From: Prosapia bicincta
Lineage: Eukaryota > Arthropoda > Insecta > Hemiptera > Cercopidae
Length of the DNA: 64,000 nucleotides
Assembly: GCA_036971475.1 (NCBI GenBank)
Contig: JBAIZL010000001.1
Span: 93,037,483 to 93,101,482, forward strand
Reading direction: 5' to 3'
The notes under the pieces were generated by a model. That model did not search any database. It was not told the origin of the DNA and was given only the letters and a program-made list of their open reading frames with translations. Within the stretch, counting starts at the first letter, position 1, and the number at the start of each line of letters is the position of its first letter. Of the stretch, positions 1 through 13,355 are shown one piece after another. Both the position numbers and the translations under genes were made by a program.

Positions 1-1479
1 TCTCCTTCTCCCCCCAAGTTTCAATAGGGGGCGGGCCATCCGGTTCAAGCACCCTTTTCTCTTACGGTGGAGTGCCATTTCTTTAAAAACAAAACATCTC
101 TACGCTGCCACAGTCTGGTGGCCAATTTGTCCTAATTTTCATTAGGACATCCAAGAAACGCCTCGAATCCTTTCAGTCGAAATTTCTGAGAACGATGTCT
201 CAATCTCCTTGGTTCCCTCTCCAATATAGCCATTCGCTCTTAAAGCCCCTACGCTTGCGTCCCCTCTCGGCCAAACTCTTTGGCAAGGCCGAAAGTTCAA
301 TCTATCCACAGGGTCCAATCTATCCGGGTTCTCAGCAATTAGTCTGGGCCCCTTTCTATCTTTTGGCAACGCCAAAAAGAAACTACATAACATACATAAT
401 CTACTTCCTAAGCTCTCCTTCTCGTACCTCCCTCATAACCTAGGTTAAGTTGTAGGATAAGTCTTATTTACCTAGTTCTTAGACAGATTTGTAACTAAGT
501 AAATTGTTCAATTTGTCAGGCCAAGTGGTAATCTTAAGTCACATTTACTTAATTCAAGTCGCCTCGTTAGTTGTAAGACTACAGCTATCACAAGTCAGTC
601 AGTCATGTCACCATTCAACTAAATTAACCTTATCTGTCCTACCTAATCAAAAGCCTTCCACAGGAAGTGTCTGAATCTCAGCCAGGTAACAAAACCCATG
701 ATCCATAAAATCTAACCCGCAGCCATTGTAACGTGACAGATGCTGCCCAACCTTGGGGGCCACCTAACCCCCTCCTTCTCGTGACTGACTGACTGACTTA
801 TTGCTATTGTGTATTAATTTCAGATAGTCAAATATGGCAGTTTAGATTTTTAGCCCGATTTTGACTTTTTGGATAATTATCCAGGCTATTTTCTATTTTA
901 TTGACGTCTTACAACATTACCATTTAATATAATAGAGTTTTTTTTTAGTTCTAAATTAAGTTTCCTAATAGAGTCTGTTACAGGCAACTCAATTCCATAA
1001 TACAACAAATTCCAAATGTTATGAGAATTAATAAGAATATAAATAGTAAAAACAATAGTTTAGTAGTAAAAATTAAAAGAGTGAAATGCAAGGTCTAATT
1101 TTAATAATACAACATATAAAATATATTTAATTTAAAATATTAATATTAAAAATATGCAATAAAATGTTACAGTTTGGTTGAATAGGTAGAAACCTTAAAA
1201 AAATGAATATCTTAACACTGAATATTAATACAAGGGCAGTCTCTAACTAAATCATATCACTTATTTTTGTATTAAATTTATATACATTTTAGTTTCAAAG
1301 CTGCTATTATAAAAGGGAGAGGCGTGGCCAGGGAAAACCCGGGGAAACTTAACCCCTCGAAAACCTAATAGTTTTATAACAATAGGATTATAATGTAGGC
1401 CCTCCAATAATAGGAATCAGAAGTAGTAGGAGTATTGAATATTATTTTTATAAAGTGAAACTAGTCCTAATTAATTTAT

Positions 1480-1481
<2 letters not shown>
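1..1481. other. Unassigned intergenic DNA
   Basis: I recognise no gene here. The first 450 bp are relatively C-rich; overlapping short reading frames on both strands look like chance. A GACT tetranucleotide run lies near 783-798. From about 900 the sequence is AT-rich with no clear repeat structure. Confidence 0.5.

Positions 1482-1517
<36 letters not shown>
1482..1517. repeat. (CA)n microsatellite
   Basis: About 18 uninterrupted CA dinucleotides. The array is followed abruptly by a GC-richer patch (about 1,520-1,760) that I could not assign. Confidence 0.95.
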
Positions 1518-1519
<2 letters not shown>

Positions 1520-2424
1520 TACAACGGTCGCGGCACGCTCGGGCGCCCCCGATCGTACGCTTACTTACCCAGCCGCTAAACCTTTCGTTGACTGGTTCCT
1601 AAGCGCAGCGTCCGCTTTCCCACTTGCGTCCGCTGCAGAGTAAGAATTTTCAAACGAGTCGCTCCTAGCCGTAGCTAGGAACGCTGGGCAATGCTCACTA
1701 AAATCTGCCAGTGAACCAGTCACTGGACTTATATTTTCAAAAAACCTAACTTGCTGGGGATTTAACCCTTTTCGGGTGTGTCTTCCCTGGAAGGAGTTCT
1801 TTTGAAAGGCTTCTTGACGGCGAAATGACCATTGTTGTTTTAGGAGTGTGTAAGAAATTTATTTAAATCAATAAACAGTTTTTTGTGTACAAGTTAGTTA
1901 AAATATGCTTTATTTTTTAATTTTATGCTGAGTTATTTATATACGCATAGCACAGTATGCATTTCTTTCAAATCTTATTACAATTTTCCAATATTTAATT
2001 TACTTTAAACACGTAATTTTTACTAATTTAAACTTAAATTTAAATTTTTGAATAATTAATCCAATTCTTATTAATATCTCAACATAAATAAAAGAACTAT
2101 AAAATTTTACATGATTATTAAAGTTTTGCTCTTTGTTTCCTTTTAACCCTTTCGATCAAACATTTGTTTTTCAACCTCTATTAAACTTTCTTTTTCTCAT
2201 TGAAATTTTCAAAATATTAGAATTACTTATTTTAATTTTACTTCAATTTCTCTTGTTAATTAAATCTTGGCATATTGAAATTTCTGATCTTAATTAAATT
2301 CACTAAGATTTTCCTTTATAAATTTTTAAATAATTACTACAAGTTTACTTTTTAAATCCTTTTGCTTATGGCAAATTTTTACTCTCTAATACCTTCAGAA
2401 TCTATCCCCTATATTTATCCTAAC
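1518..2424. other. Unassigned; GC-richer patch then AT-rich DNA
   Basis: The stretch 1,520-1,760 is GC-rich relative to its surroundings, with several CpGs, and has no long reading frame. The remainder is AT-rich. Nothing was recognised. Confidence 0.4.
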
Positions 2425-2710
2425 GTAAACAAGGTAAATTTATGACAAAAACAACATAATTATGACAAAAACAACCTAATAACTTTCATTTGCTAAAATA
2501 TACATTTATCAATGTAAAATTTATTTACCTTTTAAATTTATAGAATTTACTTCCTCTATTTTCCATTAAATAAACAAGTTAATTTTAATGACAAAACAAT
2601 ATAAAAATCTTCACTGACTAAAAATTACATTTATCAATTTAAAATGTATTTACTCTTAGAAATTATAGAATTTACTTCCCCTATTTTTCATTTAATAAAC
2701 AAGTTAACTT
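2425..2710. repeat. Short imperfect tandem repeat, about 125-bp period
   Basis: A block containing 'catttatcaa', 'atagaatttacttcc' and 'aaataaacaagtta' recurs with a spacing of about 125 bp, giving a little over two diverged copies. The motif 'atgacaaaaacaac' is also repeated at the start of the block. No coding potential. Confidence 0.65.
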
Positions 2711-5340
<2,630 letters not shown>

Positions 5341-5405
<65 letters not shown>

Positions 5406-5659
5406 AATACTATAATATGTATTCTTGTGTATTAATAAAGAAATAAAACAGTTTACAAATAGAAGAATAATTTATTGAATTTACAATTCAAATATATATA
5501 TAATAAATTAAAAATATTTCAAAAACAAGAATACTCTTAACTGTTTGCCAACGAAAAGCTTTGAATTGTAAATTCAATAAATTATTCTTGTATTTGTAAA
5601 TTGTTTATTTCTTTATTAATACACAAGAATACATATTATAATATTTATATTATAGTATT

Positions 5660-5709
<50 letters not shown>

Positions 5710-5945
5710 AATACTATAATATGTATTCTTGTGTATTAATAAAGAAATAAAACAATTTACAAATACAAGAATAATTTATTGAATTTACAATTCAAATATA
5801 TATATAATAAATTAAAAATATTTCAAAAACAAGAATACTCTTAATGAATATATTTATTCTAGAATAAATATATTCATTAAAAATATTCTTGTTTTTGAAA
5901 TATTTTTAATTTATGAACTATATTACAAGAAAACATATCACCATA

Positions 5946-6003
<58 letters not shown>

Positions 6004-6227
6004 ATTTACAAATAGAAGAATAATTTATTGAATTTACAATTCAAAGCTTTTCGTTGGCAAACAGTACCAACATTCTCAGGAATACAGTATTCCTGAGGAT
6101 GTTGGTACTGTTTGCCAACGAAAAGCTTTGAATTGTTAATTCAATAAATTATTCTTCTATTTGTAAATTGTTTTATTTCTTTATTAATACACAAGAATAC
6201 ATATTATAATATTTATATTATAGTATT

Positions 6228-6281
<54 letters not shown>

Positions 6282-6491
6282 AATACTATAATATGTATTC
6301 TTGTGTATTAATAAAGAAATAAAACAATTTACAAATACAAGAATAATTTATTGAATTTACAATTCAAAGCTTTTCGTTGGTAAACAGTACCAACATCCTC
6401 AGGAATACTGTATTCCTGAGGATGTTGGTACTGTTTGCCAACGAAAAGCTTTGAATTGTAAATTCAATAAATTATTCTTCTATTTGTAAAT

Positions 6492-6541
<50 letters not shown>

Positions 6542-6691
6542 TATGGTGATATGTTTTCTTGTAATATAGTTAATAAATTAAAAATATTTCAAAAACAAGA
6601 ATATTTTTAATGAATATATTTATTCTAGAATAAATATATTCATTCTTGTTTTTGAAATATTTTTAATTTATTATATATATATATATATATA
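5341..6691. mobile_element. Chain of inverted PLE termini alternating with (TA)n
   Basis: A module of about 150 bp is repeated in alternating orientation. It contains 'ATGTATTCTTGTGTATTAA', 'ACAATTTACAAATA', 'GAATTTACAATTC', 'AAAGCTTTTCGTTGGCAAAC' and 'AGTACCAACAT'. Palindrome centres lie near 5,682 (inside TA), 5,860, 6,086, 6,256 (inside TA), 6,409 and 6,626. (TA)n tracts sit at about 5,343-5,400, 5,665-5,702, 5,950-5,998, 6,232-6,275, 6,498-6,536 and 6,672-6,691. The same module forms the 3' end of the coding PLE at 63.1-64.0 kb, which identifies it as PLE terminal sequence. There is no coding capacity. Confidence 0.75.
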
Positions 6692-6981
6692 AGTTACGTG
6701 TGTTGGTAAGCTCAAAAGGTTTTAAAAAATCATTTTATTTTTATAAACCTTTATTAAATAAGAACAATTTAATTTTGAAATTATTACATTAATTATCACT
6801 TAACTTAATTTCAACTGATATGCATTCAGTTGGAGTGCTTACAACTGTACTCTTCAAGAGTTTGCTACATACTAAAGCTAAAGCAGTTTTACCAGCTGCA
6901 TAATACAAAATCTGCGTAAACAGGAATCTACTCTAGTAACCATTATATTTAGTCAAGTTCACATTATTCGTTCACACAACT
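6692..6981 (-). repeat. 3' LTR of the gypsy-family element
   Basis: 290 bp, in direct repeat with 13,355-13,644 and differing by scattered substitutions, so the insertion is not recent. The outer edge abuts a (TA)n tract. On the element strand it starts AGTTGTGTGAACG directly after the polypurine tract. Confidence 0.92.
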
Positions 6982-6992
6982 CCTCCATCCTT
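6982..6992 (-). other. Polypurine tract
   Basis: On the minus strand AAGGATGGAGG lies immediately upstream of the 3' LTR start (AGTTG). The position and all-purine character (one T) fit the plus-strand primer site of an LTR retrotransposon. Confidence 0.75.
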
Positions 6993-7139
6993 AAATAAAA
7001 CTTCGGTTGGTGGCGAAGTTTCGTCCTCTGTTGGAGTCCTCTTTATTGGGGAAGGTCGCCAGGTAATGGTTGATTTCTGGGATCCAGTTGATTATGTTGT
7101 CCGTGACTTCCAATGCAGTATACTCGTAGTTGGTGTTAT

Positions 7140-7430
7140 TATTTCTAAAGATGAAAGTTTCACAATCTAATTTGTGGTGCGTTTAAAGGTCAATTGAACA
7201 AAAATAATTTCGAATCTATTTTACCATTACAATTACTGTCTAAACATAAAATTACAGAATTAGCTACTAAAATGTACCTTACTGTTGGTATTATTGTTAC
7301 ATACACTTCTTCATAATTTGTAGGCATAGAATTCAATTTATACAATTTAAAATAAATATTTTCAACAATAGGTAAGTTTATAAAATATACAATTTTTCAG
7401 AATCTAATTTACAATTAACTTTAATCATAT
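7140..7430 (-). pseudogene. Remnant of an env (F-like) gene
   Basis: Between integrase and the 3' LTR only about 780 bp remain, far less than a full errantivirus env. Minus-strand frames in this part give short stretches, separated by stops, that resemble the ectodomain of errantivirus env proteins (related to baculovirus F): a Leu-Tyr-Lys-Leu run, an Ile-Ile-Pro-Thr motif and a Cys-containing loop. No signal peptide, furin site or membrane anchor can be seen. The call rests on position plus weak local resemblance; it could be ordinary decayed sequence. Confidence 0.4.
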
Positions 7431-7756
7431 TATCTAATTCTATTACCATTATATGTTAAATATTCATTACCATCTAGGCTACCGTTACAATTCCAGCAGT
7501 TAATTTCAAAATTTTGTAATGCATCATATTTAAATGATTAATAAGCTTTCCTACGCTAAAATAGTGGACAAAGGTGTGGTACGAGGCTTCTAATTTGGCT
7601 GTGGCAAGGATGAACTGGAGGGGCCTGGAAAAGGGTTTTGACCATTAGTTATGTCTCTTATCTTTCTAGGCCTTTTAATTTTTGACAAACGTATTTTTTT
7701 CTTTAGTGTTATGATGTCTAGGCTTTATTTTTACCGGTTTTCCTTTCTTTATTAAC

Positions 7757-8686
7757 TTAAGGTATATCTTTTCTGCTATAATTATTTTTTGTCTCACCCT
7801 GTTTTTGTATTGTTTTTACATAAACTTCAGTTGGATTATCTGGAAGGGATTCCTTGTTTATATTTCTTTTGTCCAAAATTCTTTCTTTAATTTTTTGGTT
7901 AGCATTTCTAATGTTTTCATACAGTGTTTTTGTTTTCTCTCTATGGCTTAAAACGTAGTCGTTTGCAAACTGGTTTTCTGCATCTACATCCAGTAGGGTG
8001 TTCGAGTTTATATGACCAAATAAAACTTCACACGGCGTCAATTTTTTAACTGAATGTATGCTATTATTATATGCTCTTGTAGCATATTTCACACTCTTAA
8101 TTATATTGTCCCTTTTTAAGTAGATTTGATTATTTAAAAGTCTTATGTGTTCTACTATCGTGGAATGAACTATCACATAATCCATTTGATTGGGGGTTTT
8201 GTGTACTTATAAAATGTATTTTAATTTTATATACACTTTATATGCACTACTTGCAAAGGCTTTGTTGGGGTTGGTGTAAGATTAATTCCGAGTTTTAAAG
8301 GGATTCTGTCGTATTTAGTTTTTTTGTCATATTTCACATTGGTCGATAAAATTTTGAACGTGTCTTTTTATGTTGGACCAATAATATCTACGTTTAATTT
8401 GTTCATAAGTTTCTTGTATTCCGCGATGATTAGTTTTGCTAACGTGATAATTATTCATTACTTCCAGCATTTCTTCTTCAGAAGTTAAATCTAATAATTT
8501 GTTGTTACACTTAACTAAATTTAGTTCAGATTGTTTAAAGTTTTTAGCTATGCATGATGCAAATCTCTCATAAAAGTTATCTTCAAAATATAGGTTATAT
8601 TTTACTTTAGGTGCCAAATATGGTTTTACAAAGTTAACCATATCATTATACAGATTATTTTCCGATATTTCAACTATTAAACGCAT
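7757..8686 (-). pseudogene. gypsy integrase, core deleted
   Basis: Integrase would insert the element cDNA into DNA. The N-terminal part (8,686-8,327) carries the HHCC zinc-binding module: His-Val-Ser...Asn-His-Arg-Gly, then Cys-Glu-Ile-Cys after the Tyr-Tyr-Trp motif. About 140 nt further on, the frame resumes near the end of the catalytic core (His-Ser-Thr-Ile-Val-Glu-His) and continues through the C-terminal region to 7,757. The normal core is about 150 residues, so the segment holding the first two catalytic acidic residues is missing. The third, Glu, may survive in the STIVEH motif. The enzyme cannot be functional. It follows RNase H in the usual gypsy pol order. Confidence 0.85.
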
Positions 8687-9054
8687 TTTTGAAATTCCAA
8701 ATATTTTTATTATTTTCAGTTTTTTAGGTTAATTCTTTACTAGAGATAAAAATATTTGATTTTTGCCAAAGTTTACAGGCTCGTCAGAAATTGGTATTTC
8801 TATCTGAGTGTTTCCTTAAAAATTGGAGTGAACTGTCTTCTTACTTTCTTCATTGATATCTTCTTGGTTGTCGGCGTCATCTTCTTTTATATAAATGTTG
8901 ACTATCATAGACTGGTTATCATCTAATTCCGGGAAGTAACTTTGGAGTAAATCAGCTGAAGGCATTTGCAAGTCCTCCACTACAGTATGTTGAGTTTGTT
9001 GACATTTTATCGTTACATTTAATTGTATTCTTGATAGAGCATCCGCGTTTTGGT

Positions 9055-9410
9055 TTAATTTACCTTTTTATATTTTATTTCGTAATCATATTCTTCTAGT
9101 TTTAGCTTCCATATTAAAAGTTTGGAATTTGGTTCTTTAACGGAAAATAACCATTGTAAAGGCTTATGATCCGAATAAATTTTAAATTTTCTCCCAAATA
9201 AATAAGGCCTGAAATGTTTTGTTGCCCATGCAATCGCTAATATTTCTTTCTCAATTGCAGAATAGTTAATTTTACTGTCATTCAAAGTTCGCATACTGCT
9301 GGCATACGCTATGGGAAGTTTGTTTCAGTTTTTGTCTTGACTTAAAATTACTCCTATCGCATAATTGCTTGCGTCTGTTGTTAGAATGAATTCTTTTTCG
9401 AAGTCCGGGT
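9055..9410 (-). pseudogene. gypsy RNase H domain
   Basis: The minus strand encodes the RNase H domain that removes RNA from the RNA:DNA hybrid. It starts with a Thr-Thr-Asp-Ala-Ser motif (first catalytic Asp) near 9,395. It continues through an Ile-Glu-Lys-Glu-Ile-Leu-Ala motif (catalytic Glu) and the gypsy signature [11 protein letters not shown]. Next comes Tyr-Ser-Asp-His-Lys-Pro-Leu, which holds a further Asp. One stop near 9,330 interrupts the frame. The domain lies directly downstream of RT, as expected. Confidence 0.88.
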
Positions 9411-9566
9411 ATTGCAAAAGTGGTTCGTTAGTCAAAATAATTTTGCATGTTTCGAAACAGTTTATAAAGTCGGTATTATTAATATCAATTTTGCAATTTT
9501 CTTTAAACAGTTAGTAAAAGGTTGTATTATTTTTGCGAAGTTTTTAATGAATATTCGGTAATATCC

Positions 9567-10164
9567 TTATAGTCCTAAATATCCTTTAATTTGTTTGGTA
9601 GTCTTTGGTATTGGATAGTTCTTGATTGCTCTTATTTTTTCGGGATTGGGTTTTACTCCATTCGGCGTAACTATGTGTCCTAAATAATCAACTTCTTTTC
9701 TCAAAAATTCCATTTTGTCCAGCTGTACTTTAAAGTTGGCTTTGCGTAATCTGTCAAACACTTCCCTAAGTCTTTCAATATGTTCTTGAAGGCTAGTTGG
9801 ATAAATTATAATATCGTCCAAATAAACTAGACACGTTTCATTTTGAATTCCTCTCAGGACATTATTCATAATACTTTGAAATGTAGGGGGGATATTTTTT
9901 AGGCCAAAGGGCATTCTCAAAAAATTCGTAATGTCCCGTTTCCGTTGAAAATGCTGATTTTTCTATGCTACTTGGGTCCATCTTAACTTGATGAAATCCT
10001 GAGGCTAGGTCTAAAGTTGTGAAATACTGAGATCGTCCTAATTTGTCTAAAATGTCAGTTATGCTTGGCAAGGAAAATTTATCATCAATTGTTTTTTGTT
10101 TAAGGGGAGCAACGTTCCCTATGTTCGGCCATGTTAACTTAGGTACATTTATCTCATGAACCAC
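9567..10164 (-). pseudogene. gypsy reverse transcriptase, palm and thumb
   Basis: Two overlapping minus-strand frames (10,164-9,862 and 9,920-9,567) encode most of the RT palm. The Leu-Asp-Leu-Ala-Ser-Gly-Phe motif and the Phe-Gly-Leu motif are present. The catalytic Tyr-Leu-Asp-Asp box lies at about 9,824-9,813 with both aspartates intact. A frameshift near 9,900 separates the pieces. The N-terminal part of RT is about 1.4 kb away at 11,590-11,902, beyond a Mutator-like insertion. Strong resemblance to 17.6/297-type gypsy pol. Confidence 0.92.
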
Positions 10165-11590
10165 TAAAGATAACCACTATCAAATGTTGCACAGTTCTTA
10201 TATGGTTCTTTCTACATGTGTTTAACAGAGGATATTTTAAAATAATGTTTTGGTCATGAGATATGATTTTTTTTTCAAAACCCTTTTTAATTTGTAATGT
10301 TTTTATGTATAAAAAAATATTAGGATTTTAGGAAAACCCTCTGGTCTGTTTGTTTACAATACATATTAAAATATGTTTGCCAAATTGTATCATTGTAGCT
10401 TGATTGGTTCCTGAGAAAAATGTAGCTAAAGTTTAAAAAACAGGGGTTTCGGGAATCGCGGAAGTAAAGTTAGACGGGTATTGAACAGGTAAGTTACGTA
10501 CTTTTAATAATGTTCTGCTCATATGAGGGGTTGTCTAGTCCTTCCCCCTCTTCGAATTCATCTTCCAATTGTCTCCTTTTCAAACCTCTTTCTTGTCTGC
10601 ACTTCTTTTTCAATTCGTCAATTGCTTTATCTGCTTTCTTTACACGCCTTATGTCAAGCACCTTCATTGCTTTTACACAGTTTTCACCAGCTTGCAAGCC
10701 AATAAGTTTGAACACAAAGCACTTTGAAATGTTCCCCTTGTAATAAGAAATTGCATCATATACACCAAGTTTTAGTGTGTTGATCCTCACAAAAATTTTT
10801 TTTGGGACGCGGCTCCAAATTACGTTATTGAGGGACTCACTTATGTTCTGAGTTCCACCATGTGCGCACTTACTCAACAGAATGGGGTTTGACAGATCTT
10901 TGAATACCTGTTTGATTTCAAGCAAAACAGCTTTTGGTAGCTGAGTGTGTTCTGCATGTTTGTATAAAACACCATCTCTTACTGATTGTTGGTATTTACA
11001 CCAGGAATTCTCATCTTTTGAACATAAGCTATGTTGCGGTTCTGAATCAGTTGAGCCTAAGTGGAAGTATTCTGTCCATATGGCTTGCCTCATTGCTTCC
11101 ACACCTATTTTACAATGTCTTCTTATAGCAAGGCCATAGTAGAGTTGTATGGTGTTTATAGCTGCCTCTGTAAGCCTTACCCGGCCACCAATAGTTTTTT
11201 TTTAGAATTTTTCAATTTGTATGTTCTAAGACGAGTCCTCATCCAGAAGCATAACAACAACTAATAACAGCTGCACTAGAAGAAAAACAAATCCAATAAC
11301 ATCAGTGCTCAATGCCTCTTGGATATATTGTTCATAGACAAAGTAATACTGTATAAAGTTAATATATATTGCGATGTACATGCTTTTACACAGAGTGTAG
11401 CAGGAGCTCAAATTTTGTCGCGCAAAACTTTCATGAACGCCCGAATATATATTTTTATTACATAACGAAGGAACAATGCAAATTATGCATGTTGTATATC
11501 ATTTTAAAGAGTAAATTCTAAGCTATGTTTAATTGCAAAAACCCAAAAATTGGTTTTTTTAAATCATATTGCTTCCCTTCATGTGTCTAA
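10105..11590 (-). mobile_element. Mutator-like transposon insertion inside gypsy RT
   Basis: About 1.48 kb of foreign sequence interrupts the RT between its Val-Ile-Asp-Phe-Arg motif and the downstream Lys-Thr-Ile-Asp-Asp motif. It contains a Mutator-like transposase fragment. Its ends show a weak inverted match: GGGGAGCAA on the left and GGGAAGCAA read inward from the right. A possible 9-bp target duplication matches at only 7 of 9 positions and does not restore the RT frame cleanly, so the boundaries are approximate to about 10 bp. Confidence 0.7.
10494..11102 (-). pseudogene. Mutator-like transposase, C-terminal fragment
   Basis: A 202-codon open frame resembles the C-terminal half of invertebrate Mutator-like transposases. 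Key features are the Tyr-Phe-His-Leu-Gly-Ser-Thr motif near residue 12, Trp-Cys-Lys-Tyr near residue 34, and His-Gly-Gly-Thr-Gln-Asn...Ser-Leu-Asn-Asn-Val-Ile-Trp near residues 81-95. A basic/acidic tail follows. The N-terminal catalytic DDE part is absent, so this is a truncated copy. It lies on the same strand as the host gypsy element. It is the longest stop-free frame in the first 30 kb apart from simple repeats, which suggests a younger insertion than the host. Confidence 0.7.
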
Positions 11591-11902
11591 AATCGATCAC
11601 TAATCGAAATTTCTCTTTACCAGAAGCGTCCTGTTTTTTTGGTACAATCCAGACCGGAGAGTTCCATGGAGAATGAGAAGGTTTAATGATTCCCTGTTTA
11701 AGCATGTCTTCAGTTTGTTTATTGATTTCATATTTGTAAATTCTGGATATCTATAATTTCTAGGATATAGAGGAATTTCGTCTGTAGTCCTAATAACATG
11801 TTTTATTTGATTAGTGAAAGTCATGCCATTTCCATCAATATGAAATATATCTGCATATTCTTCTATTACATTTGTTATGGCGGGTTTTTCCTCTAAAATC
11901 AT
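11590..11902 (-). pseudogene. gypsy RT, N-terminal part
   Basis: The minus strand encodes the start of the RT domain: a [10 protein letters not shown] motif, then a Pro-Lys-Lys-Gln-Asp motif and Arg-Leu-Val-Ile-Asp-Phe-Arg. At least two frameshifts occur between 11,700 and 11,600. The frame ends where the Mutator-like insertion begins and continues beyond it at 10,164. Confidence 0.85.
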
Positions 11903-11932
11903 GTGTTCTACTCTGAATTTTGATAAGTCTAG

Positions 11933-12124
11933 CTAGATTTTTTCCTCTTGATTTTTTGTTTGTTTATAACCTAACATATTAAAATTAGTGTTTGTTTGAA
12001 TAGCATTAGGTTCAAGAACATTGTAATATTTTAAAAGTTTTAATTCTAGTGGTTCATTTATTGTTATTTTTATATTTTCTTTTGTGTTGTTTACAATAGG
12101 GCAATAGACCTCACCCTTATGCAC
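11933..12124 (-). pseudogene. gypsy pol, protease-RT connecting region
   Basis: A 63-codon minus-strand frame between protease and RT. It has the character of the linker in gypsy pol (an Asn-rich, hydrophilic segment with a Glu-Pro-Leu-Glu-Leu motif). Identification rests mainly on its position in pol. It is separated from the RT frame by a stop near 11,935. Confidence 0.6.
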
Positions 12125-12399
12125 TGAAACTATGCACTGTGGAATTTCTAACCCATTTAAAAGTGCTTGTGTGATAGGAGTCCTTCTCCATTATTAATAT
12201 GTTGTACTTTAACACTATTTGGCTAATGCGGGCTTGTATAACATAACTCAATTGTTCTTGTTTTACTGGCGTGCTGTCTGTTTTATCACACTTTCCTTTT
12301 TCTGTATTACAATACTGAATAGGGATTTCTACACCACAAAGTAGTAGTTTATTGTTTAAAAAGTCTAATTTTATTCCTAAATCTTTTAGGCTATATTAT

Positions 12400-12640
12400 C
12401 CAGACCCAGTAATAGGTCGAAACTCTGATGAAAATCAAATAAGTAAAATTTAATTGCCTTTCTGAAAACAGGAGTATTTTGCTGCAAAAATGTTCCTTTG
12501 AAGTGCCGTGTGCAATGGTTACTTCAAACGGCTCTTTTCTTACACGTTTTAAAAATTTTCAAACCTAGTGATTTTCGTATAAACGATCGAGTACTACCTG
12601 TATCAATTAATATTTTTAATTTAGTATTTGCGCCATATAT
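12400..12640 (-). pseudogene. gypsy aspartic protease
   Basis: The minus strand reads Leu-Ile-Asp-Thr-Gly-Ser-Thr-Arg-Ser-Phe-Ile at about 12,616-12,584, the active-site Asp-Thr-Gly box of a retropepsin that cleaves the gag-pol polyprotein. A stop follows about 20 codons later. A second piece with a Phe-Asp-Leu-Leu-Leu-Gly-Leu-Asp motif (about 12,425-12,396) matches the downstream Gly-containing segment of these proteases. It sits between gag and RT, as expected. Confidence 0.75.
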
Positions 12641-12675
12641 AAAAGGTAATTCATTATTTTCACCGCGCAAATTCA

Positions 12676-12960
12676 TTATGGAAAATTGGTTCCGAGACTT
12701 GGTACCCTTTCATAAAATTTAAAAGGAGATTCACTTACTTCTTGTTTTAGCTCTGCCATTTCAAGATTTAATGTAAAACAATCTCTTTTATGTAGGAAAC
12801 TAGTTAAAAGAATTTTCCTGACATCTAACCAGTTATAACTGTTTGAACGTACAACTAATTCTAAAGCTTGTCCCTTTAGTTTGGCTAAAATTGAGGACAT
12901 TTAGAATTTAGTTACTATTTTATCACAAATTGTGAAAAATCTTTTTAGCATTATAGGCTC
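12676..12960 (-). pseudogene. gypsy gag fragment
   Basis: A minus-strand frame of 74 codons (12,900-12,676) resembles the conserved capsid part of gypsy-type gag. It reads Leu-Lys-Gly-Gln-Ala-Leu-Glu-Leu, then Trp...Val-Arg-Lys-Ile-Leu-Leu...Phe near residue 25-35. A Glu-Met-Ala-Glu-Leu-Lys-Gln...Glu-Ser-Pro-Phe-Lys-Phe-Tyr-Glu-Arg-Val run follows. Upstream sequence to about 12,960 shows related but broken frames. Gag would assemble the intracellular particle. No zinc knuckle is visible. Confidence 0.7.
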
Positions 12961-13338
12961 TCCAGAAAATTCTGGTATCATATATAAGAATTCCTTCTTT
13001 AAAGTTGGAGTAGCCATATTTCTTTTATATTTAATTTTAAAAAAAATAATAAATAAAAATATATAGTGACAATATAACAATATTTTACTTAATAATATTT
13101 CCTAGGATTTACTTACAGTACAATCCCATATACTTTGCTCATTACGTATATTGTAACGCGTCACTTTTTGTATTACACTATTCACAATCACTGAAATTTT
13201 TCTGTCACGATGTTCTCTCGTGTTGGTAATAGATATACACTCTATTAAATTGTTGCAGATATTCACTCTGCTGCAGAGTTGTTCCTCAATTAACGGTTAA
13301 AACCGACGGACGTTATATTCACTAACTTCCTTGAGGTG

Positions 13339-13355
13339 TCCTACCGACTGCGCCA
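13339..13355 (-). other. Primer binding site for tRNA-Ser
   Basis: On the minus strand TGGCGCAGTCGGTAGGA follows the 5' LTR, overlapping it by one base. It is complementary to the 3' end of serine tRNA (..CCUACCGACUGCGCCA). tRNA-Ser priming is characteristic of the 17.6/297 branch of the gypsy group. Confidence 0.88.

Noticed and set aside
10510..11264. Several plus-strand frames of 60-77 codons
   Set aside because: They are antisense to the Mutator-like transposase fragment and lack any recognisable motif.
10090..11600. 9-bp target duplication of the Mutator-like insert
   Set aside because: TTTGTTTAA and TGTGTCTAA match at 7 of 9 positions, but removing the insert with that duplication does not restore the RT motif, so the match may be chance.
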